From Bryobacterales bacterium (GTDB taxonomy: Bacteria > Cyanobacteriota > Vampirovibrionia > Obscuribacterales > Obscuribacteraceae), in assembly GCA_903970295.1 (NCBI GenBank), contig CAJCHQ010000542.1, positions 1 through 12,481 of the forward strand: 12,481 bases of DNA, written 5' to 3'. Positions 1 to 7,235 of this stretch are shown here, piece by piece. The notes under the pieces were generated by a model that was given only the letters and a program-made list of their open reading frames with translations, ran no database searches and was not told the DNA's origin. Positions within the stretch are counted from its first letter, which is position 1. Every line of letters starts with the position of its first letter. The translations under genes were made by a program, and so were the position numbers.

Positions 1-1315
1 CGTTGAGCAGATTACCGTGCGGCGAAGCCTTGCTCAAAAACTTGATCGCCCTCATCGGTGGCTCAAAAGCTTTGCTGGCTTGTGGTATTTGCGGCGTCAC
101 CGCATATGTCATGGCGTACGTGCCGATCGCCGTAACAACAACGCACAATAACGGCCACCTGAGTCCCATCGGATCAGCAAGGAAGGTCAATCGTTCACTA
201 ATCGCCGCCCCAAAGCTCCGGCCATGGTTCGTGGCATCTACCTCAACACGAGCCCTTGTTCGCGCCAATCCCGAAACAATAAACCAATCAGCCAGAGGAA
301 TTGAACGAATGGTTTTGAAGCCGCCAGCAATGCCAGCAGGTATCAGCAAGCGAAAAAACAAGTCTCCTTGTTCCAAAGGACGTTTCAAACCGCGCCGGTG
401 GAGCGCCAACAAACCCCACAGTCCAATCAAGTAAAAAGGCCAGAAGACTGGCGAACTCGCGTTGCTTAGCTTGATCGGCTGCATTTCGTTGTTGGTGTCA
501 TTGAAAGGGCCAAACACATTGGGCATATATTCCCATAATCCAATGCCGTAAGGATTCACCAGACTGGCCAAAATGCAGACAACGGCGAGAATCGGACCGG
601 TCCAATTGAGTGGTCGCTGACGAAGTTCCGGAAGCAATCTCTCGACCAGCATACAAGCCGTATACATCACCGGCAAAAGAATTCCAAAGAGAAAAAGCGT
701 GTGCAGATTAGACCACAAGCACATGAGCACAGCACATAGGCCAATCGCCCGCCAATCGATTTTGGTATTAGAAGCGGTGGCGGCGCTCATGCGCATGAAT
801 ATCTCCATGAAGATCGCCAGAATCAAAAATGAAAACACTTCCGGGCGCACGGCCAGGTGAGAAAATGAAGTCCAGGTGGCTAAAGCCGTCAAAGCGAGAG
901 CTGAGAGCCCGCGCCAACCACCGAGGTATAAGACGCGCATCGGCATGACGACGAAAGCAAGCGCCAGAATGCAAGCATCGAAAACCAACAAACCGGCTGC
1001 ACCAAAAATCGCATACACATCGTAGAAGATAATTTCGGTCAGCCATTTTTCAATTACGTACTTAGCCCAGTGGTAGTGAGTCGTATAAGAGAACGGATCC
1101 GTTTGCGGTAATTGACCATGTTGGACAATCCACTTACCGCTCGCCAGAAGGAAGCAAATATCCGGTTCCTTCAAAACAACCCCGCAAATGCAAGCACCGA
1201 AGAAAAGCAGAAATAAGAGAAATAGCATCATGCAGACAACAGCTGCGCGATTGGCTAAATAAGCGACGGGATCGGGAGAGTTGCTGGTTTCTTCCGGCTC
1301 AGAGCCTTTGTGCAT
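1..1315 (-). CDS. GT-C-like polytopic membrane protein, C-terminus cut by window edge
   Basis: Reading the minus strand from the ATG at 1315 gives 438 uninterrupted codons to the left edge with no stop. It is an integral membrane protein with about ten hydrophobic segments. Residues 52-78 carry an acidic 'PDI' loop followed by DPFSYT (73-78); then come RPE (157-159), WSNLHTLFLFG (201-211) and NPYG (254-257). This order is characteristic of a large family of GT-C-fold glycosyltransferase-like proteins (relatives of dolichyl-phosphate-mannose mannosyltransferases) that would transfer sugars from polyprenyl-phosphate donors at the outer face of the inner membrane. The visible end (FLSKASPHGNLLN) matches the family region that normally continues into a short periplasmic domain, so only the C-terminus is missing. 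An upstream in-frame TAA at 1358-1360 and no other in-frame start codon support ATG 1315. No strong Shine-Dalgarno is visible. Substrate and specificity cannot be read from the sequence. Confidence 0.82.
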   Translation of the reverse strand, partial: MHKGSEPEETSNSPDPVAYLANRAAVVCMMLFLLFLLFFGACICGVVLKEPDICFLLASGKWIVQHGQLPQTDPFSYTTHYHWAKYVIEKWLTEIIFYDVYAIFGAAGLLVFDACILALAFVVMPMRVLYLGGWRGLSALALTALATWTSFSHLAVRPEVFSFLILAIFMEIFMRMSAATASNTKIDWRAIGLCAVLMCLWSNLHTLFLFGILLPVMYTACMLVERLLPELRQRPLNWTGPILAVVCILASLVNPYGIGLWEYMPNVFGPFNDTNNEMQPIKLSNASSPVFWPFYLIGLWGLLALHRRGLKRPLEQGDLFFRLLIPAGIAGGFKTIRSIPLADWFIVSGLARTRARVEVDATNHGRSFGAAISERLTFLADPMGLRWPLLCVVVTAIGTYAMTYAVTPQIPQASKAFEPPMRAIKFLSKASPHGNLLN

Positions 1316-1450
1316 CGAGAAAAGACGTCCATGGTCAGTGAAAGAACAAAGATGATATTACACGCTTTTCATGCGCGCAGGCAGCAGCGGTGACTATGCG
1401 GGGATGTCAGAGGGAATAATTAGTGTGCTGGAACCAACAATGGAGCACTG
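1316..1450. promoter_or_regulatory. Divergent intergenic region between the GT-C-like gene and the kinase operon
   Basis: These 135 bases separate two divergent starts and must hold both promoters. On the minus strand TAATAT (complement of 1355-1360) sits 40 bases before ATG 1315 and is a plausible -10 box, but no good -35 box accompanies it. On the plus strand AATAAT (1415-1420) could be a -10 box for the kinase operon, with only a poor -35 candidate. GGAG at 1442-1445, five bases before ATG 1451, is a convincing Shine-Dalgarno. The boxes are weak guesses; the divergent arrangement is certain. Confidence 0.3.
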
Positions 1451-2944
1451 ATGAGCAAGGCAGAAGTAGATGAGCCCCTGCTTCCGCAAGTCGCCATTGG
1501 TGACCCGTCGGCTGTCCGGCTGATTCCGTACATAGCCGGGCCCGGCCACGCAGCCCGTCAAAAATTCTTGAGTTTGCCCGAAGAATCGAAGTCGGTTTTT
1601 CGGTTGGTCCTTTTAAGTGCTTTTTTGGTAGTTCTAGTTCACTCGACAAGCTTTTTACTGACCAGCCTGTTGGGGTTTGCCATCGCACTTTGTTATGCGG
1701 TCATTACTTTGCGAGACAGTATCTTGATCGACACTTATTCGATCTGTATGCCGATCACGATCGCACACCTTGCCGATCTCGCTTTTCCCGGTGGCAGTCA
1801 CAGCCGTTCGGTGCTTTACTTCTCAGAGGTGGTTGATTTAGCGATCATCGAAGACACTGGTAAAAAAGAACATCAGACGTTCACACTCCGCCTGCTGGCT
1901 GGAAACGGCGGATTTCTGGACGTGAACTTGAAATATATAACGCGAGAGAATCTGCTGGCGCTGACGAAGTTTGTCGAGAGGCGCGCTCCGCAATGCAAAA
2001 ATCTGTCGCTTTTGGCTGAGGTATGCAAGTTTCACGATTTCCAAAACAATCTGCTGCCTAACCTTTCCTACACGAAATTATGGGAGTCGGTCCAGGACAA
2101 GAAATTCGAACTTACTGGCTTTACCCCTCTGTCACCTGGAACCCAGCTGCAGAACAACTTTCTCAGAATCGAAAAGCAGATCGCGGCTGGTGGTTTCTCG
2201 GCGGTGTATTTGTCTCTAGGTGCTGACGAAAATCATTACATCTTGAAAGAATCAGTACTGCCGTTTGGCATCGATGAAAAGACCAGAGAGAAAGCGATGG
2301 AACATTTCGAGCGCGAGGCAAAGCTTCTGTGCACGCTCGACCACCCACAAATTGCCCATGTCAGAGATCACTTCGCCGAGAACGGGCGCAACTATTTACT
2401 GCTCGAACATCTACCCGGAACCACATTGAGACAATTGATCGGCCAGTCGGGAAAACAATCGGAAGAGCGCGTAAGACCATGGCTTAGCCAACTTGGGCAG
2501 ATCGTAACTTATTTGCACGATCGCACACCGCCGATTATCCATCGAGATTTAACACCGGATAATGTGATCGTGCGCGATGACGACAAGTTATTTTTAGTGG
2601 ACTTTGGGGCAGCCAACGAATTTGTCGGTTCGGCCACAGGCACACTTGTCGGCAAACACGCCTACATGCCGCCTGAGCAAATCCGCGGCAAAGCAGAACC
2701 AGCAAGCGATCTCTATGGCTTAGGCGCAACTATTTTCTTTTGTCTTACTGGTGTGGATCCTGAACCAATCAAAACCAGCTCCCCTCGTGCGGCTGGATGC
2801 GTGGTCAGTGATCTGCTCGAAAATGTCGTCATATCTTTCACGTCGTTAAACGCCGATCAACGTCATCATGAATTGCTGGCACTGCTTGATTCATCACGTG
2901 GTAGGCTCGCTTCACAATGGCAAGGGGCTGGTAATGCCCCATAG
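1451..2944 (+). CDS. Membrane-anchored Ser/Thr protein kinase (RD type), first gene of the kinase operon
   Basis: A 497-residue Hanks-type kinase. Residues 49-87 form a hydrophobic stretch, probably a two-helix membrane hairpin. Residues 90-178 look like a small beta-rich domain, followed by a linker and a C-terminal kinase domain (about 238-480). Kinase landmarks: glycine loop I244-A-A-G-G-F-S-A-V-Y253, ATP lysine K266, helix-C glutamate E289, catalytic loop H364-R-D-L-T-P-D-N371, metal motif D384-F-G, and PPE in place of APE (407-409) before D420. All catalytic residues are present. The first loop glycine is Ala245, and Thr368 replaces the common Lys of HRDLKP. Start ATG 1451 has GGAG five bases upstream. 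The domain order (membrane module first, kinase last) is the reverse of PknB-like kinases, and no extracellular sensor of useful size is visible. The last 11 bases overlap the next gene, indicating co-translation. Substrates are unknown. Confidence 0.9.
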   Translation: MSKAEVDEPLLPQVAIGDPSAVRLIPYIAGPGHAARQKFLSLPEESKSVFRLVLLSAFLVVLVHSTSFLLTSLLGFAIALCYAVITLRDSILIDTYSICMPITIAHLADLAFPGGSHSRSVLYFSEVVDLAIIEDTGKKEHQTFTLRLLAGNGGFLDVNLKYITRENLLALTKFVERRAPQCKNLSLLAEVCKFHDFQNNLLPNLSYTKLWESVQDKKFELTGFTPLSPGTQLQNNFLRIEKQIAAGGFSAVYLSLGADENHYILKESVLPFGIDEKTREKAMEHFEREAKLLCTLDHPQIAHVRDHFAENGRNYLLLEHLPGTTLRQLIGQSGKQSEERVRPWLSQLGQIVTYLHDRTPPIIHRDLTPDNVIVRDDDKLFLVDFGAANEFVGSATGTLVGKHAYMPPEQIRGKAEPASDLYGLGATIFFCLTGVDPEPIKTSSPRAAGCVVSDLLENVVISFTSLNADQRHHELLALLDSSRGRLASQWQGAGNAP

Positions 2945-4514
2945 AATCAACGAGCCAGAAATTATGATCAGATACGGCGTGCGCGAGCCAGACACTCTGG
3001 ACCCGCTTTTCTACATGGTGCGAATCGTCAATGCCGGGCTTCGACCCGGTCATCTGCAGATGAGCGCGCCGGCAATTTTTCTTTTGATGATCACTTTAGT
3101 TATGTGCGCATTTTCTCTCTTGCAACCGTTAGTCCATCTGCTCATTGTTATATTTGCTCCGCAAGCAGTGGCAAACAGCTGGTTGTACGCAGTGGGAGCT
3201 GGGCAATTCTTATTCTTGGCAACCATGACATTGCAGCACGGTCTTCAGTTCAGAAAGAAAACATCTTTCACCGCTAAGGTTTTCAACTCAGACATTGCTA
3301 TCTCGGATAGCGGCATCCGGTTGCTCAATCGCAGTCATAACAGATTGATCGAAGTCCGGCGCATGGATTGGCAATCGCTTACCGGTGTGTATCTGGTCGA
3401 AAGAGCCCTGTCTAAGTTACGTCCGCACGAAAAAACTCTGTGCCTGGTTCTAAGAGATCGACGAAAGCGCGAGATGGTAATGGCCATCAACGCGATCAGG
3501 TCGATTGAAGAGCGTAGGCTCCTGGTCGAAATCATAAAAGACAAAGCGCGGCTAGTTCTCAACGACACCGACCTTTCGAGCATTGTCCGTGTCAGTCAGA
3601 TGAACGAACTGACATTCACAAGATTGTGGTCTCAAGCTCTGGCAGACCGCACACCAAGAGTTTGCTCCACCATACTCTCGCCTGACTGGCGCCTACAAGA
3701 TGGTCGATTTTTGGTGCACAAACAAATAGGAGCAGGTGGACAAGGGTCCGTGTACACGGCGGAAATGCTCGACATACCAGAGCAACCGCAACGTGTCGTA
3801 CTCAAAGAATACGTTCTGCCCGACTATAATCACGAGTTAGACCGACACCGCGCGATCGAACAATTCGAGCGCGAAGTGAGCATTCTCAGCAAGCTCAATT
3901 CGCCGCAGATAGTTCGTCTAATCGATGCCTTCGTCGAAGATCACCGCGCCTATCTCGTGCTGGATTTCGTAGAAGGGGTTTCCTTGCGGGACCTGGTCGT
4001 TCGGGGCGGTGCGCTGCCAGCCGCCAAAGTTGCGGATCTGGCTAAACAATTGTGCGACGCTCTCGAATATCTACACAATCTATCACCGCCAATGGTGCAC
4101 ATGGACTTCACGCCCGAGAACTTGATGCTCAAGCCCGATAATAAGTTGCTTGTAATCGACTTCAGCACGGCGTCTAACGTGAGTTTATCCCCCACAAGTA
4201 TTGTTATAGGCAAACAAAGTTACATGGCACCCGAACAGTACCGAGGCACAGTGCAACCGTCGTGCGATATTTTCGCCCTGGGCTGTAGCCTTTACTATCT
4301 GCTCACGGCTGAGGAGCCAGAGGCTTTGACAAAATTGCAAATACCAAAGACCCTGGCGGTCAGCCCTTCACTGGCTCGAATAATAACTAAAGCCACAGAG
4401 CTAGAGGCAGGATTGCGCTACCAAAATGCTTCAGAATTGCGTCTCGATATCGAAGATTATTTAGCACAATCGGCTCACGACGTGTCTAATCGCAAGGAGT
4501 CAGGCGTTTGCTGA
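2934..4514 (+). CDS. Membrane-anchored Ser/Thr protein kinase (non-RD, DFS motif), second gene of the operon
   Basis: A 526-residue paralogue of the preceding kinase with the same order: hydrophobic hairpin (about 43-97), beta-rich domain (about 108-200), linker, kinase domain (about 249-503). The linkers align: SYTKLW in the first kinase and TFTRLW (217-222) here, each followed about 20 residues later by an LSP motif. Landmarks: a full glycine loop G256-A-G-G-Q-G261, K281, E304, catalytic loop H379-M-D-F-T-P-E-N386, D399-F-S401, APE 422-424, D435. Catalytic D381, N386 and D399 remain, so activity is plausible. However, the HRD arginine is Met380 (a non-RD kinase, usually not needing activation-loop phosphorylation) and the DFG glycine is Ser401. 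I chose ATG 2934 because AAGGGG (2922-2927) lies six bases upstream. The longer frame from 2868 sits deep inside the first kinase and lacks such a site. The start overlaps the first kinase by 11 bases and the end overlaps the third gene by 7. Confidence 0.88.
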   Translation: MPHRINEPEIMIRYGVREPDTLDPLFYMVRIVNAGLRPGHLQMSAPAIFLLMITLVMCAFSLLQPLVHLLIVIFAPQAVANSWLYAVGAGQFLFLATMTLQHGLQFRKKTSFTAKVFNSDIAISDSGIRLLNRSHNRLIEVRRMDWQSLTGVYLVERALSKLRPHEKTLCLVLRDRRKREMVMAINAIRSIEERRLLVEIIKDKARLVLNDTDLSSIVRVSQMNELTFTRLWSQALADRTPRVCSTILSPDWRLQDGRFLVHKQIGAGGQGSVYTAEMLDIPEQPQRVVLKEYVLPDYNHELDRHRAIEQFEREVSILSKLNSPQIVRLIDAFVEDHRAYLVLDFVEGVSLRDLVVRGGALPAAKVADLAKQLCDALEYLHNLSPPMVHMDFTPENLMLKPDNKLLVIDFSTASNVSLSPTSIVIGKQSYMAPEQYRGTVQPSCDIFALGCSLYYLLTAEEPEALTKLQIPKTLAVSPSLARIITKATELEAGLRYQNASELRLDIEDYLAQSAHDVSNRKESGVC

Positions 4515-5299
4515 ACGAACAAAATCAGGCGATTGTTGTGGCAGCGAAAGCCAATCAGACTTTGAGGCTCTACCTCAAACACAATCCCGGAACCGAGCTT
4601 TTACTGCCATACATGGCGCCATTGAGCGGGGCGAAAAACGCGCTCAGTATATGGTGGCGTTCGCGCATGAAAATGCAGGCTTTCACGCCTCAAAACATGT
4701 TCATGAAAAAGACAGCCGTGGGCATGTTGGCAATTTTTAGCCTCAGTGCAGCCCAAAGCATCGAAGAATACGGTTTTGTCACCTCTCTGGCGGCCATTTT
4801 TCTGATGATCTGCGCAATCTCCAGTGCTATCTCTGCTTTCAACTTCATCAACTTCCGTTTTCTTTACGGAGAGAATTGGCTACACGCAATGCTTGGCCCT
4901 ACCAACGTTGGAGTATCGCGAGAATCGATCAAACTCTGCTGGCTCGGCAAAACTTCGCAGACTCGCTCATTGATTGTCGGCTGGAATGAAATTCTCACTC
5001 TGGACGCTCACCGCTGGACACTGGAAACCGGCGACCTCGCACCAAAGATTCGAGTCAAGCATTCATCGCTTGCCTCTATAGGAGTGCCCGAGGCGTGGTT
5101 CGAACTCAGCTTAGAAGGCTTCGGTAATATTGATGAGTGTCGGGCCTTTATAGCCGAACTCGACCGCAATGTTGCCGAGGATCGCAAAACGATTTTGTTC
5201 AGAAGATTGTTTAGCAATCTCGATCCAGTAATTTCACAAATCAATTTCGCCCGCACAAAAAACGATCAGCCCACAATCGCACTTTCGAGCGATGCGTAG
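4508..5299 (+). CDS. Kinase-less membrane protein resembling the kinases' N-terminal module, third gene of the operon
   Basis: A 263-residue protein with no kinase domain. A hydrophobic pair of helices (about residues 69-116) is followed by a beta-rich domain (about 130-220) built like the corresponding parts of the two upstream kinases. The pattern 'VSRESIKL ... VGWNEIL' here corresponds to 'ISDSGIRL ... MDWQSLT' in the second kinase and 'IDTYSICM ... LYFSEVV' in the first. The protein ends near where the linker and kinase would begin. The start is TTG 4508: AAGGAG at 4494-4499 lies eight bases upstream, and TTG overlaps the second kinase's TGA stop, giving tight coupling. The fold of the domain (PH-like?) is inference. 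It could be an adaptor, scaffold or regulator that pairs with the kinases in the membrane. No sequence feature shows an enzymatic role. The stop codon lies inside the loop of a terminator hairpin. Confidence 0.8.
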   Translation: MLNEQNQAIVVAAKANQTLRLYLKHNPGTELLLPYMAPLSGAKNALSIWWRSRMKMQAFTPQNMFMKKTAVGMLAIFSLSAAQSIEEYGFVTSLAAIFLMICAISSAISAFNFINFRFLYGENWLHAMLGPTNVGVSRESIKLCWLGKTSQTRSLIVGWNEILTLDAHRWTLETGDLAPKIRVKHSSLASIGVPEAWFELSLEGFGNIDECRAFIAELDRNVAEDRKTILFRRLFSNLDPVISQINFARTKNDQPTIALSSDA

Positions 5300-5317
5300 G
5301 GGCGTCGTAATTTTTTT
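5289..5317 (+). terminator. Rho-independent terminator of the kinase operon
   Basis: A stem of seven pairs (5289-5295 with 5302-5308, including two G-U pairs) closes a six-base loop and is followed, after two A bases, by seven T (5311-5317). The operon's TAG stop (5297-5299) is within the loop. The hairpin is short, but its position directly at the operon end supports it. Confidence 0.5.
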
Positions 5318-5362
5318 GGCGACCGTTCTTTACTTATAGTTAACTTGCAAAGGGGCTCAAAA

Positions 5363-5422
5363 ATGGCAGTTTCAGGCTCTTTTGACCTAGGCACCAAATC
5401 GAAGTGGCGTATAGTGAGTTAA
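5363..5422 (+). CDS. Possible 19-codon leader ORF before the DUF4173 gene
   Basis: ATG 5363 opens a 19-codon frame ending at TAA 5420-5422 (peptide begins MAVSGSFDLG and ends WRIVS). AAAGGGG at 5349-5355 lies seven bases upstream, as good a Shine-Dalgarno as any in the window. TATAGT at 5335-5340 could be a -10 box just ahead, but no good -35 box exists. The peptide matches nothing I know and shows no run of a single regulatory amino acid. It may be a leader peptide acting on the stem-loop that follows, or a chance frame. Confidence 0.28.
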   Translation: MAVSGSFDLGTKSKWRIVS

Positions 5423-5442
5423 GGGAAATCATTTTTACGAAC

Positions 5443-5517
5443 GATACCAAGACGAGTGCGCCAGGAACGCATTCCGTCCGGTATCTGAACGCGCGGTGGA
5501 GGCAGGCGTGACGGACG
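5443..5517 (+). promoter_or_regulatory. Structured leader: nested stem-loop with an alternative pairing
   Basis: GATACC (5443-5448) pairs with GGTATC (5480-5485), GACG (5451-5454) with CGTC (5475-5478), and TGCG (5457-5460) with CGCA (5468-5471). These nest into one hairpin with small internal loops and a seven-base apical loop. In addition CGTCCG (5475-5480), part of the descending arm, is perfectly complementary to CGGACG (5512-5517), which ends ten bases before the Shine-Dalgarno of the next gene. The two pairings exclude each other. This is the shape expected of a cis-acting switch or attenuator, but it matches no riboswitch class I recognise and no ligand can be proposed. Confidence 0.4.
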
Positions 5518-5539
5518 AAACCAATCAAGGAGAGTCGGC

Positions 5540-7105
5540 ATGGAAAAGTTAGAAGATCTGCAAGTAGCAGCCGCCAGTCAGCAGAAAGTCAAACCACCTT
5601 TTTTGTTTATTCCTATCGGTATAGGCATCTCATTTGATGTGCTATTCAATGATGCATCCATCGGCATCAACACGTTTCTTTCGACAACCGCCCTGTGCAG
5701 CACTTTGATGCTGATGGCCAGGTTCGGATTATTCAAGAAGACATATTCTTTTGCAGCCATGAATCTCATTGCTGTATTGATCTCTGGCGGCTTCGCCTGG
5801 CGAAGCTCTCCCTCACTTCGGCTCTTCGACTTGTGCATCATCGCTCTCTGCCTGAGTTTTGCATCCTTCGCCACACAAGGCGGTCGGGTTGTGATTAGTT
5901 CACTGCTGGAATATTTGTTCGCATTCTTTTCCACATGCGTCGAACTTGCACTCGGTGGAGTCTCACTAATTGCCTATGGCATCAACTGGAAAGCCGATGT
6001 CGACTCGCCCTGGCTCAAACTGATGGTGCGCGGCTTGACCGGGATAGCAATGGCGACACCACTACTACTTTTGTTTGGTGCTCTTTTTTGTTCTGCCGAT
6101 CAAATGTTCAAACACGTAATTGACAGTACATTTAAAATTAACGGAGGAGCTGTCTGCTCTCATATTTTCTTCAGCTTACTCGCCGCGTATTTGGTCGGTG
6201 GCTTCGTCAGTGGGCTGGTCTTCAAAGGCAACACAAAGTATATGAACCTGACCAAGTCAAAGCCGTTTTCGCTTGGATTGCTCGAAACCTCCGTTATCTT
6301 TGCTCTGGTCGACATCTTGTTTATGCTCTTCGTTTTGGTTCAATTCCAACATTTTTTTGGTGGCGCCAAGGTGGTCGAAAATACACTCGGCTTGAGCTAT
6401 GCAGAGTACGCGCGCAGCGGTTTCTTTGAGTTGGTTTGGGCAGCGGTTCTGGTTTTGCCGATGGTCTTGTTCGGACACTGGCTGCTGCCAGATACGAAAC
6501 TAGCTCAGAACATCTTCAAACTGCTCGCTGGCTGGCAAATCATGATGGTCATGGTAATTATTGCTTCGGCAATAGAAAGAATGCACCTCTACCAGCTCGA
6601 ATACGGACTTTCCGAACTGCGCGTATACGCCACAGCTTTGATGGGTTGGCTGGCTTTGATGTTCGCCTGGATGGCGATTACAGTTCTGCGCAATCAACGA
6701 GAAAAATTTGCCTTCGGGGCTTTCGTCTCAGGCATTCTGGTCGTCATCGGGCTGCATGCCATGAACCCTGACGCGCTGATTGCAAAAGTCAATTTAAATC
6801 GCGTAGCCTCTGGTCACAACGTAGACACGGACTACCTCGCCAGCTTGAGCAGCGACGCAGATGTCGCTCTAGCCGACGGTTTAGACAAACTAGATGTCGC
6901 GCCAAGAGCAAAGATAGCTGAGAAGCTGAAGCAATCCCTGGAGATCGAAAGTAAGCAAGACTGGCGCTCCTGGAGCGTAAGTCGCTCGATTTCGCTAGCC
7001 GCGCTGAAAACTAAGAAGGGGCTGCTTACCGAGGCTAAAAACCCAGTAGAGCAACGACCTGGCGCCAGCCCGGCCGCGGACCCCGATACCTCTAGCAAGA
7101 AGTAG
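5540..7105 (+). CDS. DUF4173 family polytopic membrane protein
   Basis: A 521-residue protein with about a dozen hydrophobic segments between residues 20 and 400 and a hydrophilic C-terminal tail. Family signatures are clear: LLLLFGALFCSAD (165-177), the YAEYARSGFFEL motif (277-288), YGLSELRVYA (345-354), NPDALIAKVNLNR (400-411 region) and YLASLSSDA (422-430). The function of DUF4173 proteins is not established to my knowledge; they are integral inner-membrane proteins. The start is supported by AAGGAG at 5527-5532, seven bases before ATG. The gene stands alone, preceded by a 240-base leader carrying a possible small ORF and a stem-loop, and is convergent with the next gene. The tail after residue 490 is Ala/Pro/Ser-rich and low in complexity. 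Confidence 0.85.
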   Translation: MEKLEDLQVAAASQQKVKPPFLFIPIGIGISFDVLFNDASIGINTFLSTTALCSTLMLMARFGLFKKTYSFAAMNLIAVLISGGFAWRSSPSLRLFDLCIIALCLSFASFATQGGRVVISSLLEYLFAFFSTCVELALGGVSLIAYGINWKADVDSPWLKLMVRGLTGIAMATPLLLLFGALFCSADQMFKHVIDSTFKINGGAVCSHIFFSLLAAYLVGGFVSGLVFKGNTKYMNLTKSKPFSLGLLETSVIFALVDILFMLFVLVQFQHFFGGAKVVENTLGLSYAEYARSGFFELVWAAVLVLPMVLFGHWLLPDTKLAQNIFKLLAGWQIMMVMVIIASAIERMHLYQLEYGLSELRVYATALMGWLALMFAWMAITVLRNQREKFAFGAFVSGILVVIGLHAMNPDALIAKVNLNRVASGHNVDTDYLASLSSDADVALADGLDKLDVAPRAKIAEKLKQSLEIESKQDWRSWSVSRSISLAALKTKKGLLTEAKNPVEQRPGASPAADPDTSSKK

Positions 7106-7133
7106 TTGTTAGGGTGGGAGGAAAATGTACAAA

Positions 7134-7193
7134 TTTCACCCGGCTGAAAATGCGCCGATCGCGGCCGGGTGAAAAATGCGCAAATTCCACCCG
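7134..7193. terminator. Three-armed inverted repeat in the convergent gap, possible bidirectional terminator
   Basis: TTTCACCCGGC (7134-7144) is the perfect reverse complement of GCCGGGTGAAA (7164-7174), an 11-pair stem around a 19-base loop. The middle arm can instead pair with a third arm to the right: CGGGTG (7166-7171) with CACCCG (7188-7193). The outer arms are near-copies of each other (CAAATTTCACCCG and CAAATTCCACCCG). The element lies between the ends of two convergent genes. Neither strand shows a clean T-run directly after the stem, so the terminator role is inferred from position. Confidence 0.4.
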
Positions 7194-7235
7194 AGCCTGA
7201 GAGACCCGATTCGGCAGGGCAGGGCTTCAACGTCA

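Noticed and set aside
3..434. Plus-strand open frame of 143 codons at the left edge
   Set aside because: It lies opposite the GT-C-like gene, whose minus-strand translation has coherent membrane helices and family motifs; the plus frame has neither.
2868..2933. Upstream extension of the second kinase by 22 codons
   Set aside because: It would overlap the first kinase by 77 bases and has no ribosome site, while ATG 2934 has AAGGGG at six bases.
5382..5415. Promoter TTGACC ... TATAGT before the DUF4173 gene
   Set aside because: Each box looks good alone, but they are 22 bases apart, too far for a standard sigma-70 promoter.
5578..5934. Minus-strand open frame of 118 codons inside the DUF4173 gene
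   Set aside because: It is antisense to a strongly supported family member and shows no protein-like features of its own.
7150..7166. Cyanobacterial HIP1 octamer (GCGATCGC)
   Set aside because: Only CGATCGCG with a mismatched flank is present here; the exact octamer was not seen, so it gives no taxonomic support.
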